A stretch of 64,000 nucleotides of DNA from Desulfovibrio subterraneus (GTDB lineage Bacteria; Desulfobacterota; Desulfovibrionia; Desulfovibrionales; Desulfovibrionaceae): assembly GCF_013340285.1 (NCBI RefSeq), contig NZ_BLVO01000004.1, forward strand, positions 186,001-250,000, written 5' to 3'. A model generated the notes under the pieces. That model was not told the origin of the DNA. It did no database searches and saw only the letters and a list, made by a program, of their open reading frames with translations. This document shows positions 32,326-41,095 of this stretch, in pieces. Numbering within the stretch: position 1 is the first letter of the stretch; every line of letters starts with the position of its first letter. Both the position numbers and the translations under genes were made by a program.

Positions 32326-33480
32326 TTATGCCGCCGCCAGCTGCGCGAGATTCATGGGCAGACGCACTGTGAAGCGTGTTCCCGCAGTCTCGCTTGTCGT
32401 AAAAAACACATCACCTTTCAGGTAGTTGGTGGCGAGCAATTTTATGCTGTATGTTCCAAGCCCCCTGCCTACTCCCTTGGTGGAAAAAGATCGCTGAAAA
32501 ATCGCCGAACGGGATTCTGCAGGTATGACCGAAGCGTTCCAGACATGGAAAAGAAGTTCCCTCTCTCCCACGGAATATCCGAGGCGGATTTCCCCGCCAC
32601 GCGGTGTTGCTTCAAGGGCGTTCTTCACCAGATTGGCCAGCACCCGCTTGAGCAAGGTGGGGTCAGAGATGAAAGCCACGTCACAGAGAGATTCTTCAAC
32701 GCTTATGCGCCTGCCCTCGCCCACCTCATGCGAGGCATAGAGTTCACAGACGGTCCGCAGCACCTCGCCCGGCCGCAGAGATTGCGGGTCCACACTGAGT
32801 TCTTCATTCTCTGCCGCCAGCAGAACGCGCTGGGCCATAATCTCATCCACAAGTTCACTGGAAAACTTGTGAAGCAGCAGCGTTTCGTCCTTGAGCTTGA
32901 GGGGGACTTCTTCAAGCACCATACGGGCAAGATTGCGCAATCCGCCAGCGGTATTGAGGATATCGTGAAAAAAGATGCGTTCGAGCGCTCTGCGGCGCTT
33001 TTCGTGACTCATGTCGGTGATGGCGAAAGTGACATACCGCTCCCCTTCCAGAAAAACAGGGCTGCCCACCACCTTGAGATCATAGGCATAGATGGCGTCA
33101 CCCTTGCGCTGGGTGAGGCGGCATTCATCCTCAGTTCTTCCGTTGCCCAGAGCACACATGATGACCTTCACCGCGCCGCAGTTGCGGCAGAACTCGGAAG
33201 TGCCGCATCCGCCGGGGACGCAACCGGCATGTTCACAACTGAACAGCTCACCCGGACGCATGCCGATGATCTCACGCGCATCCTGCATATCGAGCAGATG
33301 CAGCAGATTCCTGTTGGCATAGACAATCTGCCTGTAGCTGTTGAGGATCATGATGAGGTCAGTCACTGAATCGAGTAGCGAGACAAGGGGATTGCCTTTG
33401 AACATGGACGCCTGCTTGAGCAGAACATCCGATTCGGCACGCTCGGCCGGAGCAAATCTGGTTGGCAGCACCGTTGTCAT
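32326..33480 (-). CDS. PAS histidine kinase with cysteine cluster
   Basis: A 384-residue soluble kinase. PAS domain about 35-155, containing five closely spaced cysteines (C82, C87, C92, C98, C101; spacing 4-4-5-2) inside an inserted loop. The H-box is FFHDILNTAGG with H172, and the ATPase has N-box NLVKNALEA, then GVGRGLGTYSIKLL as the G-box region. No membrane helix, so it senses a cytoplasmic signal, possibly redox or metal through the Cys loop (inference). ACGGAGAAG precedes the ATG. It forms a two-gene unit with the receiver-PAS-PAS gene. Confidence 0.92.
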   Translation of the reverse strand: MTTVLPTRFAPAERAESDVLLKQASMFKGNPLVSLLDSVTDLIMILNSYRQIVYANRNLLHLLDMQDAREIIGMRPGELFSCEHAGCVPGGCGTSEFCRNCGAVKVIMCALGNGRTEDECRLTQRKGDAIYAYDLKVVGSPVFLEGERYVTFAITDMSHEKRRRALERIFFHDILNTAGGLRNLARMVLEEVPLKLKDETLLLHKFSSELVDEIMAQRVLLAAENEELSVDPQSLRPGEVLRTVCELYASHEVGEGRRISVEESLCDVAFISDPTLLKRVLANLVKNALEATPRGGEIRLGYSVGERELLFHVWNASVIPAESRSAIFQRSFSTKGVGRGLGTYSIKLLATNYLKGDVFFTTSETAGTRFTVRLPMNLAQLAAA

Positions 33481-33591
33481 ACACTTCTCCGTTCTCTATC
33501 GTTGGCGGGTAAGCGGGTTGCCCCGCCGTCTAAGGGTGACTCCTACCCTATTCGCGTTACAAATCCAAGCCATCGAATATGCCAAAAATGC

Positions 33592-33614
33592 AAAAGCCCG
33601 CCATTGCGGCGGGC
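33592..33614 (-). terminator. Intrinsic terminator of thiD
   Basis: GCCCGCC (33596-33602) pairs with GGCGGGC (33608-33614) around a 5-base loop; on the minus strand it is followed by TTTTGC. It lies 29 bases after the thiD stop. Confidence 0.82.
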
Positions 33615-33642
33615 CATTTCAACAAATACTCAGAACAGGACG

Positions 33643-34467
33643 CTACCCCATATACGGCGCAGCATGGTTTACCGGCCCTGCTCCCTTGCCGGGAGTATAG
33701 CTCTTTTCCAGACACAGATGCAGATATTGCTGTGCACGCACCACAGCTTCTTCCATGACGCATCCGTGTGCAAGCCATGTGGCAATGGCAGCTGACAGCG
33801 TGCAGCCGGTCCCGTGATTGTTCACGGTGTCCACCCTCGACTGAGGCAGCGCACGCGGGGCCTTGCCGGGTTCGCCCAGCCAGTCCACCAACGTGGAGCC
33901 GCCTTCGAAATGCCCGCCCTTGAGCAGAACAGCCTTCGGCCCCATATCCAGAATACGGCGGATGGCTTCTGCCACATCCTCTTCTGTATCAATTTTCATA
34001 CCCGCAAGCATTTCGGCCTCGGGGCGGTTGGGCGTAAGCAGGTCCGCAATGGGCAGAATGCGCCGTTTCAGTGCTTCCACCGCATCGGGCTTGAGCAGGG
34101 CATGCCCGCTCTGGCTCACGGATACGGGGTCCACCACCAGCGGAAAATTCTTGGCTGCAAGGCAGTCTGCCACGGCTTCTATGATGGGAGCCGAAAACAG
34201 CATGCCGGTCTTGGCAGCCGCAACGGGAAACCCTTCCAGCACAGTGGAAAGCTGCAAGGCCACAAATTCGGGCTCCGGTGCATGTATGCCGGTAACGCCA
34301 AGCCCGTTCTGCGCTGTAAGGGCGGTGATGACACTCATGCCAAAGCCGCCGAGCACAGTCATTGCCTTAATGTCAGCCTGAATACCTGCTCCACCGCCGG
34401 AATCGGAACCTGCAATGGTCAGGACACAGGGCGGAGTTTTCATCTGCATGCCGGCTGTCTCCTTCAT
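33643..34467 (-). CDS. thiD: Hydroxymethylpyrimidine/phosphomethylpyrimidine kinase
   Basis: A 274-residue ribokinase-fold kinase making hydroxymethylpyrimidine diphosphate for thiamine synthesis. Seen: substrate loop TIAGSDSGGGAGIQADIK (about 17-34), the VDPVSVSQSG segment and the anion hole/catalytic motif NHGTGCTLSAAIA. The first nine residues precede the usual start, so MKTPP (34440) is an alternative start. It begins 2 bases after the proB stop and ends the proB-thiD unit, followed by a terminator. Confidence 0.95.
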   Translation of the reverse strand: MKETAGMQMKTPPCVLTIAGSDSGGGAGIQADIKAMTVLGGFGMSVITALTAQNGLGVTGIHAPEPEFVALQLSTVLEGFPVAAAKTGMLFSAPIIEAVADCLAAKNFPLVVDPVSVSQSGHALLKPDAVEALKRRILPIADLLTPNRPEAEMLAGMKIDTEEDVAEAIRRILDMGPKAVLLKGGHFEGGSTLVDWLGEPGKAPRALPQSRVDTVNNHGTGCTLSAAIATWLAHGCVMEEAVVRAQQYLHLCLEKSYTPGKGAGPVNHAAPYMG

Positions 34468-34469
34468 AG

Positions 34470-35612
34470 CTAGACCACCACATCCATGAGCAGGTTGTCT
34501 CTGTGTATGGCCTCGGGATACTGGTTGTCACCAAGAACGTCCTTCAGGTCGGCACTCTTCATGCCGAGCACCTTGCGCAGGTCTGCCGCCGTGTAGTTGC
34601 ACAACCCCACGCCGATGATCACACCATCCCCCGTGCTCACCCGCACAAGTGCGCCGCGCTGGAAGTTGCCTTCCACCCGCACGATACCGGCAGGCAGCAG
34701 GCTCTTGCCGCGCTCGGCAAGCGCCTTGACGGCACCGTCGTCCACCACCAGCACGCCGGAAGGATCGCCGTTGTAGGCCATCCAGAATTTGCGCCGTGAA
34801 ACGGCCTTGGCTTCGGGGCATATCCATGTCCCCAGCATTTCACCGGAAAAGGCGCGGACAATGGCCTCAGGTTCACGGCCGGAAAGAATGAGGGTGGGCA
34901 CCCCGAGCTGCGCGGCACGACGGGCGGCCAGCAATTTGGAATACATGCCGCCGGTGCCTACAGAGGTTTTGCCGCCGCACATGACATCAAGATCCAGATC
35001 GTGCAGGTCTTCGATAACCTCAAGCGGACGCGGATTGGCCACCTTGTCGGGGTTGTCCGCATACACGCCGGAAGCTGAAGTCAGGTTGACGTAGAGATCT
35101 GCCTCCACCACGTTGATCAGCAGCGAGGCAAGGCTGTCGTTGTCGCCGAATTCGAGCTCCCGCACGGAGACGGTGTCGTTTTCGTTGACAATGGGGATGG
35201 CCCGCCATTGCAGCAGCGAGGCAAAGGTGTTGCGGGCGTTGAGGAATCTGTGTCGGCTCTTGAGATCGTCTCGGGTAAGCAGAATCTGTGCAGAAAGCTT
35301 GCCGTGCTCTTCAAACGCCTCATTATAGAAATGCATGAGGCGACTCTGGCCGATGGCGGAAGCAGCCTGCTTGTCGGGCATGCCCTTGATCTCGCAGCAG
35401 GAACGCAGCACGTTTCTGCCCGTTGCCACGGCACCGGAAGAAACAAGCACAACGTCAGTGCCTCTGTCATGCAGCTGGGCAAGCTGCCCCGCAAGACTGC
35501 GCACGATGTTGATATCCACGCCAAGGCCGGTGGTGAGCACAGCACTGCCCACCTTTACAACCACCCGTTTCGCGCTGTTGAGAACCTGTTCGCGCTCCTG
35601 TTTCCAATCCAT
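34470..35612 (-). CDS. proB: Glutamate 5-kinase
   Basis: A 380-residue enzyme phosphorylating glutamate for proline synthesis. Amino-acid-kinase domain about 10-260 (VVVKVGSAVLTTG, LVSSGAVATGRN, IVNENDTVSVRELEFGDNDSLAS, GGMYSKLLAARRAAQLG) and a C-terminal PUA domain about 280-370 (GDGVIIGVGLCNYTAADLRKVLG), the full-length form. The start at 35612 (MDWKQEREQ) is chosen over an upstream 50-residue extension that runs into obgE. No proA in the window. Confidence 0.96.
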   Translation of the reverse strand: MDWKQEREQVLNSAKRVVVKVGSAVLTTGLGVDINIVRSLAGQLAQLHDRGTDVVLVSSGAVATGRNVLRSCCEIKGMPDKQAASAIGQSRLMHFYNEAFEEHGKLSAQILLTRDDLKSRHRFLNARNTFASLLQWRAIPIVNENDTVSVRELEFGDNDSLASLLINVVEADLYVNLTSASGVYADNPDKVANPRPLEVIEDLHDLDLDVMCGGKTSVGTGGMYSKLLAARRAAQLGVPTLILSGREPEAIVRAFSGEMLGTWICPEAKAVSRRKFWMAYNGDPSGVLVVDDGAVKALAERGKSLLPAGIVRVEGNFQRGALVRVSTGDGVIIGVGLCNYTAADLRKVLGMKSADLKDVLGDNQYPEAIHRDNLLMDVVV

Positions 35613-35650
35613 GTCCAATTCCGTACGGCTGGGTGTTGTACATAGACCCG

Positions 35651-36751
35651 CTATTCGCGGGTCCAGATCACTTCCACTTCTTCCTCGTCGTCCACTTCTT
35701 CCACCCAGTCGCGGGCAGAATTGATCGGGGCATGGCGCTCTACAGTTTCCTGAATACGCCACATCTCTTCGACGATTTCTTCGACACCCTCGCCATGCAG
35801 GGCAGACATGAAATACATCTTGCGGCCGTCTTCGGCTGCTTTCTTCTTCAGAGCTTCGACAAATTCTTCGTCCACAAGGTCTATCTTGTTGATAACCTGC
35901 AACTGAAGACGCTCACCCAGAACGGAATCGAACTTCACCAACTCTTCGTTAATGAGGTCGAAACCGGCCCACGGGTTCTCGATATTGATGTCTTCCGCAC
36001 TGAGAATATGCACGAGAAAACGGGTGCGCTCGACATGCTTGAGGAAGCGGATGCCAAGCCCCTGCCCTTCATGCGCCCCTTCGATGAGGCCGGGAATATC
36101 CGCAATGACGAGACGCTTGTCGTTATCCACTTCATGAATCATCACGCCGAGATTGGGGGTGATGGTGGTAAACGGATAGTTGGCGATCTTGGGACGGGCT
36201 GCGGAAACCTTGGAAATAAAGGTGGACTTGCCCGCGTTGGGCAGACCGAGCAGACCTGCGTCTGCAAGAATCTTCAGTTCAAGGCGCAAGCGCTTGTATT
36301 CGCCCTCTTCGCCGGGCTGGGCAAAGCGGGGAACACGCATGGTGGAAGACTTGAAAAATTCGTTACCGTGTCCGCCACGTCCGCCCTGAGCAATAAGAAT
36401 GCTCACGTCAGGTTCGGAAAGGTCGGCAATCATGGTTTCGTGACCGTCTTCGTCAACCTCGAACACAAGGGTACCCACAGGCAGATCGATGATCAGATCA
36501 TCGCCCTTGCGGCCGAACATCTGGCTCCCCTGACCGGGACGCCCGTTCTCTGCACCGTAGTTGCGCTTGAGACGGAAGTCGTACAGCGAAAGCAGCTTGG
36601 TGGAACCGCGCAGAAAGACGTTGCCGCCCGCGCCGCCGTCACCGCCGTCGGGACCGCCGCGGGGAATGAACTTTTCTCTCCGGAAAGACAGACAGCCGTT
36701 GCCGCCCTTGCCGGCGCGCACGGTAATGGTGGCTTCATCTACAAAACGCAT
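35651..36751 (-). CDS. obgE: Obg GTPase
   Basis: A 366-residue ribosome-associated GTPase. Glycine-rich Obg fold 1-158 (AGKGGNGCLSFRREKFIPRGGPDGGDGG), then the G domain: GLPNAGKS (G1), DIPGLIEGAHEGQGLG (G3), NKID (G4). The C terminus is acidic (EEVDDEEEVEVIWTRE). It follows rpmA, as in many bacteria, but an intrinsic terminator (36846-36884) separates it from rpmA, so it may have its own promoter or rely on readthrough. proB follows 38 bases later. Confidence 0.96.
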   Translation of the reverse strand: MRFVDEATITVRAGKGGNGCLSFRREKFIPRGGPDGGDGGAGGNVFLRGSTKLLSLYDFRLKRNYGAENGRPGQGSQMFGRKGDDLIIDLPVGTLVFEVDEDGHETMIADLSEPDVSILIAQGGRGGHGNEFFKSSTMRVPRFAQPGEEGEYKRLRLELKILADAGLLGLPNAGKSTFISKVSAARPKIANYPFTTITPNLGVMIHEVDNDKRLVIADIPGLIEGAHEGQGLGIRFLKHVERTRFLVHILSAEDINIENPWAGFDLINEELVKFDSVLGERLQLQVINKIDLVDEEFVEALKKKAAEDGRKMYFMSALHGEGVEEIVEEMWRIQETVERHAPINSARDWVEEVDDEEEVEVIWTRE

Positions 36752-36845
36752 GATATTTGCCTACATTCCTTAGTGAAGATGTACGAAAGCCTAACACAAC
36801 GATCGGCCTCCGTACAAGAAAGCATTGCGGCGGCCACCGGCCGCC

Positions 36846-36884
36846 TAAAAAAATGGGCGAAAGACGCATAGCGACTTTCGCCCA
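36846..36884 (-). terminator. Intrinsic terminator between rpmA and obgE
   Basis: TGGGCGAAAG (36854-36863) pairs exactly with CTTTCGCCCA (36875-36884); on the minus strand the hairpin is followed by seven T (36846-36852). A second GGCGGCC/GGCCGCC hairpin follows (36829-36845). Confidence 0.88.
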
Positions 36885-36906
36885 GTTCCGACTTTGCTGA
36901 AAAAGG

Positions 36907-37179
36907 TTACTCAGCCACTGCGGGAACGATGCTCACGCGGGTCTTTACCTTTCTCTTGCGGGTGTACTTTTCGTACTTAACCACGCCGTCGACCTTGGCG
37001 AAGAGGGTGAAGTCTCTGCCGATGCCGACGTTCTCGCCGGGATGCACCTTGGTGCCGACCTGACGAACAAGAATGTTGCCGGCCAGAACGATCTGACCGC
37101 CAAAACGCTTAATGCCGCGTCGTTGTCCCTGGGAATCGCGTCCGTTTCTGGAACTACCACCAGCTTTTTTATGTGCCAT
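36907..37179 (-). CDS. rpmA: 50S ribosomal protein L27
   Basis: A 90-residue ribosomal protein with the conserved start [29 protein letters not shown] and the [18 protein letters not shown] core. The N terminus directly follows Met without the cleavable extension of firmicutes. Second gene of rplU-rpmA, 42 bases after rplU. Confidence 0.98.
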   Translation of the reverse strand: MAHKKAGGSSRNGRDSQGQRRGIKRFGGQIVLAGNILVRQVGTKVHPGENVGIGRDFTLFAKVDGVVKYEKYTRKRKVKTRVSIVPAVAE

Positions 37180-37221
37180 GACGTATCTCCTGACAGAAAA
37201 AAATTACTCGGCCCGTAAAAT

Positions 37222-37530
37222 CTAGGCCTGGATGCCCTTGATCTTGAGAGCAGTGAATTCCTGACGGTGCCCCTGCTTCTTGCGGGAATCCTGACGACGG
37301 CGCTTCTTGAAGACAATGATCTTCTCGCCGCGGCCATGCTCCAGAACTTCAGCGGTAACCTTGGCGGAAGCCACATAGGGCGCGCCTACAGCGAACTTGT
37401 CGCCGCCAACCATAAGAACCTTATCGAGAACGACTTCGCTGCCGGCTTCAGCTGCAAGCTTTTCTACAAAAATCTTGCCACCTTCTTCAACACGGAACTG
37501 CTTGCCGCCCGTTTCGACGATCGCGTACAT
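37222..37530 (-). CDS. rplU: 50S ribosomal protein L21
   Basis: A 102-residue ribosomal protein: MYAIVETGGKQFRVEEGGKI start and C-terminal KRRRQDSRKKQGHRQEFTALKI, both diagnostic. GGAGG precedes the ATG. First gene of rplU-rpmA. A possible promoter lies upstream on the minus strand, with TTGACT at 37583-37588. Confidence 0.98.
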   Translation of the reverse strand: MYAIVETGGKQFRVEEGGKIFVEKLAAEAGSEVVLDKVLMVGGDKFAVGAPYVASAKVTAEVLEHGRGEKIIVFKKRRRQDSRKKQGHRQEFTALKIKGIQA

Positions 37531-37984
37531 ATATATTCCTCCATAGAAAGAGAGAGGGAGACTTACCCTCTTTCATCAGGAAAAGTCAACCCAAATTCAT
37601 CTCGTTTGTTGCAATAAAGTCTCACAAAAAGTGAACCGCTTCCGCTACCACAAGGGTAATCACCTTGCAAGCGTTTTCGCAAGACTTCGTCCGATATTAT
37701 GCTTTTCTCCCCACGTATTCCCGCCCCTGCCACACCTTACAAAGTTTTATAACAGCAAGATACACTTTTCCAGTGACACGCAACAGCAATTATGTAAAAA
37801 AGACCTTGAGTGTGTCTCATCTCGTGTCCGGGGAGAAGTACCGCACCAAAGCCCTCCCCCAAGGCTTATTCTCCCCGGACCCCTTTCAATCCCCAATTCC
37901 TTTGCTTTTTCCGCCAGCTCTCAATATAATGATTGCTTCTGGCTCATTTCCCTTTGGCTTAACTTGCACCACATGAGGCGCTTC
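37531..37984. other. Divergent region between rplU and rfbA
   Basis: About 450 bases, AT-richer than average, holding the rplU promoter region (leftward) and the rfbA leader (rightward). A long frame runs through it into rfbA but has no ribosome binding site and no sensible composition. No hairpin of note. Confidence 0.6.
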
Positions 37985-38851
37985 ATGAAAGGCATCATCC
38001 TTGCGGGCGGTTCCGGCACCCGGCTTTATCCGATCACTCACGGCGTATGCAAACAGCTGCTGCCGGTTTTTGATAAGCCGATGATCTATTACCCTCTTTC
38101 CGTGCTCATGCTTTCGGGAATCAGGGAAATATGCATCATCTCCACCCCCAAGGACCTCTCCCGTTTCCGCGACATGTTCGGTAGCGGCAAGCAGCTCGGA
38201 CTCTCTTTCGAATACATTGAACAGCCCAGCCCGGACGGTCTTGCTCAGGCATTTATTCTTGCCCGGGACTTCATAGGCGACTCGCCCGTATGCCTCGTGC
38301 TTGGCGACAACCTGTTTTACGGACACGGCCTTTCAACGATTCTGGAGCAGAGCGCGGAACTGACCGACGGCGGCATCGTCTTCGGCTACAAGGTGCGCGA
38401 TCCCGAACGATACGGGGTTGTGGAGTTCGACGCCTCCTTCAAGGCACTGAGCATCGAAGAAAAGCCCGCCGTGGCAAAATCGCGCTACGCCGTCACCGGC
38501 CTCTATTATTATGATAACAACGTGGCCGACATTGCCGCCTCGCTCCGCCCCTCCGCCCGTGGCGAGCTGGAGATAACCGACCTCAACAACGTATATCTCG
38601 AACAGGGCAAGCTGGACGTGCAACTGCTCGGACGCGGCGTGGCATGGCTGGATACCGGCACCTTCGAATCCCTGCATCAGGCTGCCGCCTTTGTGCGCGC
38701 CGTTCAGGACAGACAGGGACTCAAGATCGCCTGTGTTGAGGAAATTGCCTATCGCAAAGGGTACATCAACGATGCGCAACTGGCGGAACTGGCCAAGCCA
38801 ATGCTCAAAAACGACTACGGCCAATATCTTATGGATGTCGTGCAGGGGTAA
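37985..38851 (+). CDS. rfbA: Glucose-1-phosphate thymidylyltransferase
   Basis: A 288-residue nucleotidyltransferase making dTDP-glucose from glucose-1-phosphate and dTTP, first step of dTDP-rhamnose synthesis for surface polysaccharide. Seen: [18 protein letters not shown] (nucleotide-binding loop), [45 protein letters not shown]. The start at 37985 has GAGGCGC upstream; a second ATG 12 bases earlier is possible. Usually accompanied by rfbB, C and D, none of which lies in the window. Confidence 0.96.
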   Translation: MKGIILAGGSGTRLYPITHGVCKQLLPVFDKPMIYYPLSVLMLSGIREICIISTPKDLSRFRDMFGSGKQLGLSFEYIEQPSPDGLAQAFILARDFIGDSPVCLVLGDNLFYGHGLSTILEQSAELTDGGIVFGYKVRDPERYGVVEFDASFKALSIEEKPAVAKSRYAVTGLYYYDNNVADIAASLRPSARGELEITDLNNVYLEQGKLDVQLLGRGVAWLDTGTFESLHQAAAFVRAVQDRQGLKIACVEEIAYRKGYINDAQLAELAKPMLKNDYGQYLMDVVQG

Positions 38852-39183
38852 TACGGATACGCTCTGCTCTGTCCCGTCGGCTGAACGTCGCAACCGGCCC
38901 TCATGTGGCAAGGACGGCAGCGGACAGCAAATCAAAGTTCACCACCCCTGACCGGCACAGACTTTTCCAAAAAGAAAGGCCTGTCCCGTGCAAAACGGAA
39001 CAGGCCTTCAAAAATTCTTGACCCACAGCATGTCAGAGCATAGAGGCTGACACAACATCAGTTCGCCCACGAACCTCGTCATATCCGGCCCTGCCACCCT
39101 TACGATGGCCGCTCTGCCACAATTGCAACTGGAACCACAACCCGATCAGATCAACCTGCGGCCGCCCACAGCCGCAACCGATC
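38852..39183. other. Intergenic region downstream of rfbA
   Basis: About 330 bases between rfbA and the end of the small membrane protein gene. Apart from the terminator at 38976-39008 I see nothing coding or structured. Confidence 0.6.
38976..39008 (+). terminator. Intrinsic terminator of rfbA
   Basis: AAGGCCTGT plus CCCGT pair with ACGG plus ACAGGCCTT; an A-run precedes and CAAAAATTCTT follows, so the downstream T-run is poor on the plus strand. Confidence 0.68.
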
Positions 39184-39327
39184 TTAATGATGATCGAGGT
39201 GGTCGCCCTTCTTGATGCGGTAGAATGCAGTGGAAACGATGATCACGAAATAGATGAAGATGAGGCTCACACCCACCATGCCCTGAGGGGTGGAGTGCAT
39301 CATATTCTCAAAGAGTTCGGCAACCAT
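39184..39327 (-). CDS. Small single-pass membrane protein (47 residues)
   Basis: Found by direct translation; shorter than usual gene-calling cut-offs. ATG at 39327, preceded by AAAAGGAG at ideal spacing, reads 47 residues to TAA: a polar start (MVAELFENMMHSTPQG), one membrane helix (MVGVSLIFIYFVIIVSTAFY) and a charged His-rich tail (RIKKGDHLDHH). The order suits a small accessory subunit of a membrane transporter or oxidoreductase, but no partner gene adjoins and I cannot name it. A CRP-like palindrome lies 84 bases upstream (39411-39428). Confidence 0.78.
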   Translation of the reverse strand: MVAELFENMMHSTPQGMVGVSLIFIYFVIIVSTAFYRIKKGDHLDHH

Positions 39328-39410
39328 ACTCAGCTCCTTTTCTCAATCATTACATGTAAAACCTGCAGAAAAAGTAGTTGCCGCAATTCGCGTAAAAGTC
39401 AAGAATCAAA

Positions 39411-39428
39411 TTGTGATTTTGAGCACAA
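39411..39428. promoter_or_regulatory. CRP/Rex-like palindrome in a divergent promoter region
   Basis: TTGTG-ATTTTGAG-CACAA has exact 5-base arms with an 8-base centre. It resembles CRP-family sites (TGTGA-N6-TCACA) and more weakly the Rex box. It lies between the small membrane protein gene (84 bases upstream of its start) and the methyltransferase gene (80 bases). Confidence 0.45.
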
Positions 39429-39507
39429 ATACGTGCCATACGATGACGCCGCAGCACGGCCCGAACACGCGCCGTGCCTGACACAACCTACCGATTACGG
39501 AGCCCCA

Positions 39508-40914
39508 ATGTCCCCCGAAACAATATCTGCCGGCACCACGCTGGAACTCACCATACACTCCCTTGCAACCGGCGGTCAGGCCATTGCCCGCCACGACGGC
39601 ATGGTCGTCTTCGTAAACAGGGGGCTTCCCGGTCAGACAGTGCTTGCCAACATCATCCGCACCAAAAAGCGCTTCGCCGAAGCTGACCTTGAGCGTGTGC
39701 TCGTTCGCAACGAAACGGAAATACAGCCCTTCTGCAAACACTTCGGGTTATGCGGCGGCTGCCACTGGCAGCACCTGCCCTATGAAGAACAGCTGGATTG
39801 GAAACGACGCTTCGTGGAAGATTCCATCCACCGCATTGCCGGTTCGGAACAAATCACGGCCCGGCCGACCATCCCCTCACCCGACCGCCTCCACTACCGC
39901 AACAAAATGGAGTTCGCCTTTCTGCAAGGCAGAGATGTGGTTCATCTGGGACTGCGCAGAAGCGCCTCCCACTCCATTATCAACATCACCGAATGTCACC
40001 TGCAGTCCGACCGCACGGTTGCCATTGTCCAGCAGGTACGCGCATGGGCCAACAGCCACAAGCTGCTCAACGCCTATGACCAGCGCAGCGGCAAAGGGTA
40101 TCTGCGTTTTCTCGTTGTCCGAGAAACCAAGCAGCATAGCATGCCCGGCAACCAGACCCTGGTGCAGCTCATCACCACACCGGACTGGTCTCCCACAGGC
40201 CAGCGCAACACAATGGTGCAGGAACTGGCAGATGCTCTGAAACGCGAAACTGACGGTCAGACAAGCTTCGTCCATTCCACCCGCACCTCCAAGACGCAGG
40301 TGGCCTATGGCGAGAACATCATCTTTTCAGAAGGCCCCCGGACACTCTCCGAAACACTTACGATTGACGGGCAAACCATGCCTCTGAATATCGGCGGAGC
40401 CGATTCCTTCTTCCAGACCAACACCAGAGCTGCAGAAGCCCTGTATACCAAGGCACTGCAACTGGCTGCACTTACCGGCACCGAAACAGTCTGGGACCTG
40501 TACTGCGGCGTGGGCGCACTGTCTCTTGCTGCTGCCATGCGGGCAAAGCGCCTTGTCGGATTTGAAATTTCCGCAGCTGCTGTCGGCACCGCTGCAGAGA
40601 ATGCTGAGAATCTCGCTATCACCAATGCCGTTTTTCATGCAGGAGATGTACGGCACACCATGGAGCGCGAACAACAGGCTCCTGACGTACTCATCACCGA
40701 CCCGCCCAGAGGCGGCATGCACCCTGATGTAGTAGCCGCCATTGCAAAACTGGCCCCCAGTCGCATTGTGCACATTGCGTGCGATCCGGCCACGCAGGCA
40801 CGCGACATAGGCCTGCTGACCGAACACTATGACATCAGCGAAGTGCAGCCAGTGGACATGTTTCCCCACACGCCGCACGTGGAGAATATCGTACTGCTTA
40901 CCCGCCGCGGTTAG
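39508..40914 (+). CDS. RNA (uracil-5-)-methyltransferase, RlmD/TrmA family
   Basis: A 468-residue SAM-dependent enzyme methylating C5 of uridine, most likely in 23S rRNA. N-terminal TRAM domain (LELTIHSLATGGQAIARHDGMVVFV), then the [4Fe-4S] cysteines CKHFGLCGGCHWQ (about 76-88), SAM site VWDLYCGVGALSL and the catalytic TDPPRGG region with the C-terminal HIACDPATQARD cysteine. Start at 39508 has CGGAG; a much longer frame upstream is spurious. RlmD, RlmC and TrmA cannot be separated by eye. Confidence 0.94.
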   Translation: MSPETISAGTTLELTIHSLATGGQAIARHDGMVVFVNRGLPGQTVLANIIRTKKRFAEADLERVLVRNETEIQPFCKHFGLCGGCHWQHLPYEEQLDWKRRFVEDSIHRIAGSEQITARPTIPSPDRLHYRNKMEFAFLQGRDVVHLGLRRSASHSIINITECHLQSDRTVAIVQQVRAWANSHKLLNAYDQRSGKGYLRFLVVRETKQHSMPGNQTLVQLITTPDWSPTGQRNTMVQELADALKRETDGQTSFVHSTRTSKTQVAYGENIIFSEGPRTLSETLTIDGQTMPLNIGGADSFFQTNTRAAEALYTKALQLAALTGTETVWDLYCGVGALSLAAAMRAKRLVGFEISAAAVGTAAENAENLAITNAVFHAGDVRHTMEREQQAPDVLITDPPRGGMHPDVVAAIAKLAPSRIVHIACDPATQARDIGLLTEHYDISEVQPVDMFPHTPHVENIVLLTRRG

Positions 40915-41095
40915 CCGGCTTCCGGCAACGCAAGGACCCTTTTCCTGTGCGGGTCTGTGCGATTTGAACGGATTGAGCGGATATGTGCGGGGGAAGGCAT
41001 ACAAACGCATAACCCCTTATGGACGAAAGCGAAAAACTGTTGTACGGGAAGGCAAACATCATTCCGCATCCCAAAAACCCCGGGAGTGTGCCATA

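Noticed and set aside
37631-37984. Long N-terminal extension of rfbA
   Set aside because: No family resemblance; GAGG before the ATG at 37985 marks the real start.
39187-39507. N-terminal extension of the RNA methyltransferase
   Set aside because: It would cross the small membrane protein gene and the palindrome; the start at 39508 has CGGAG and fits the family.
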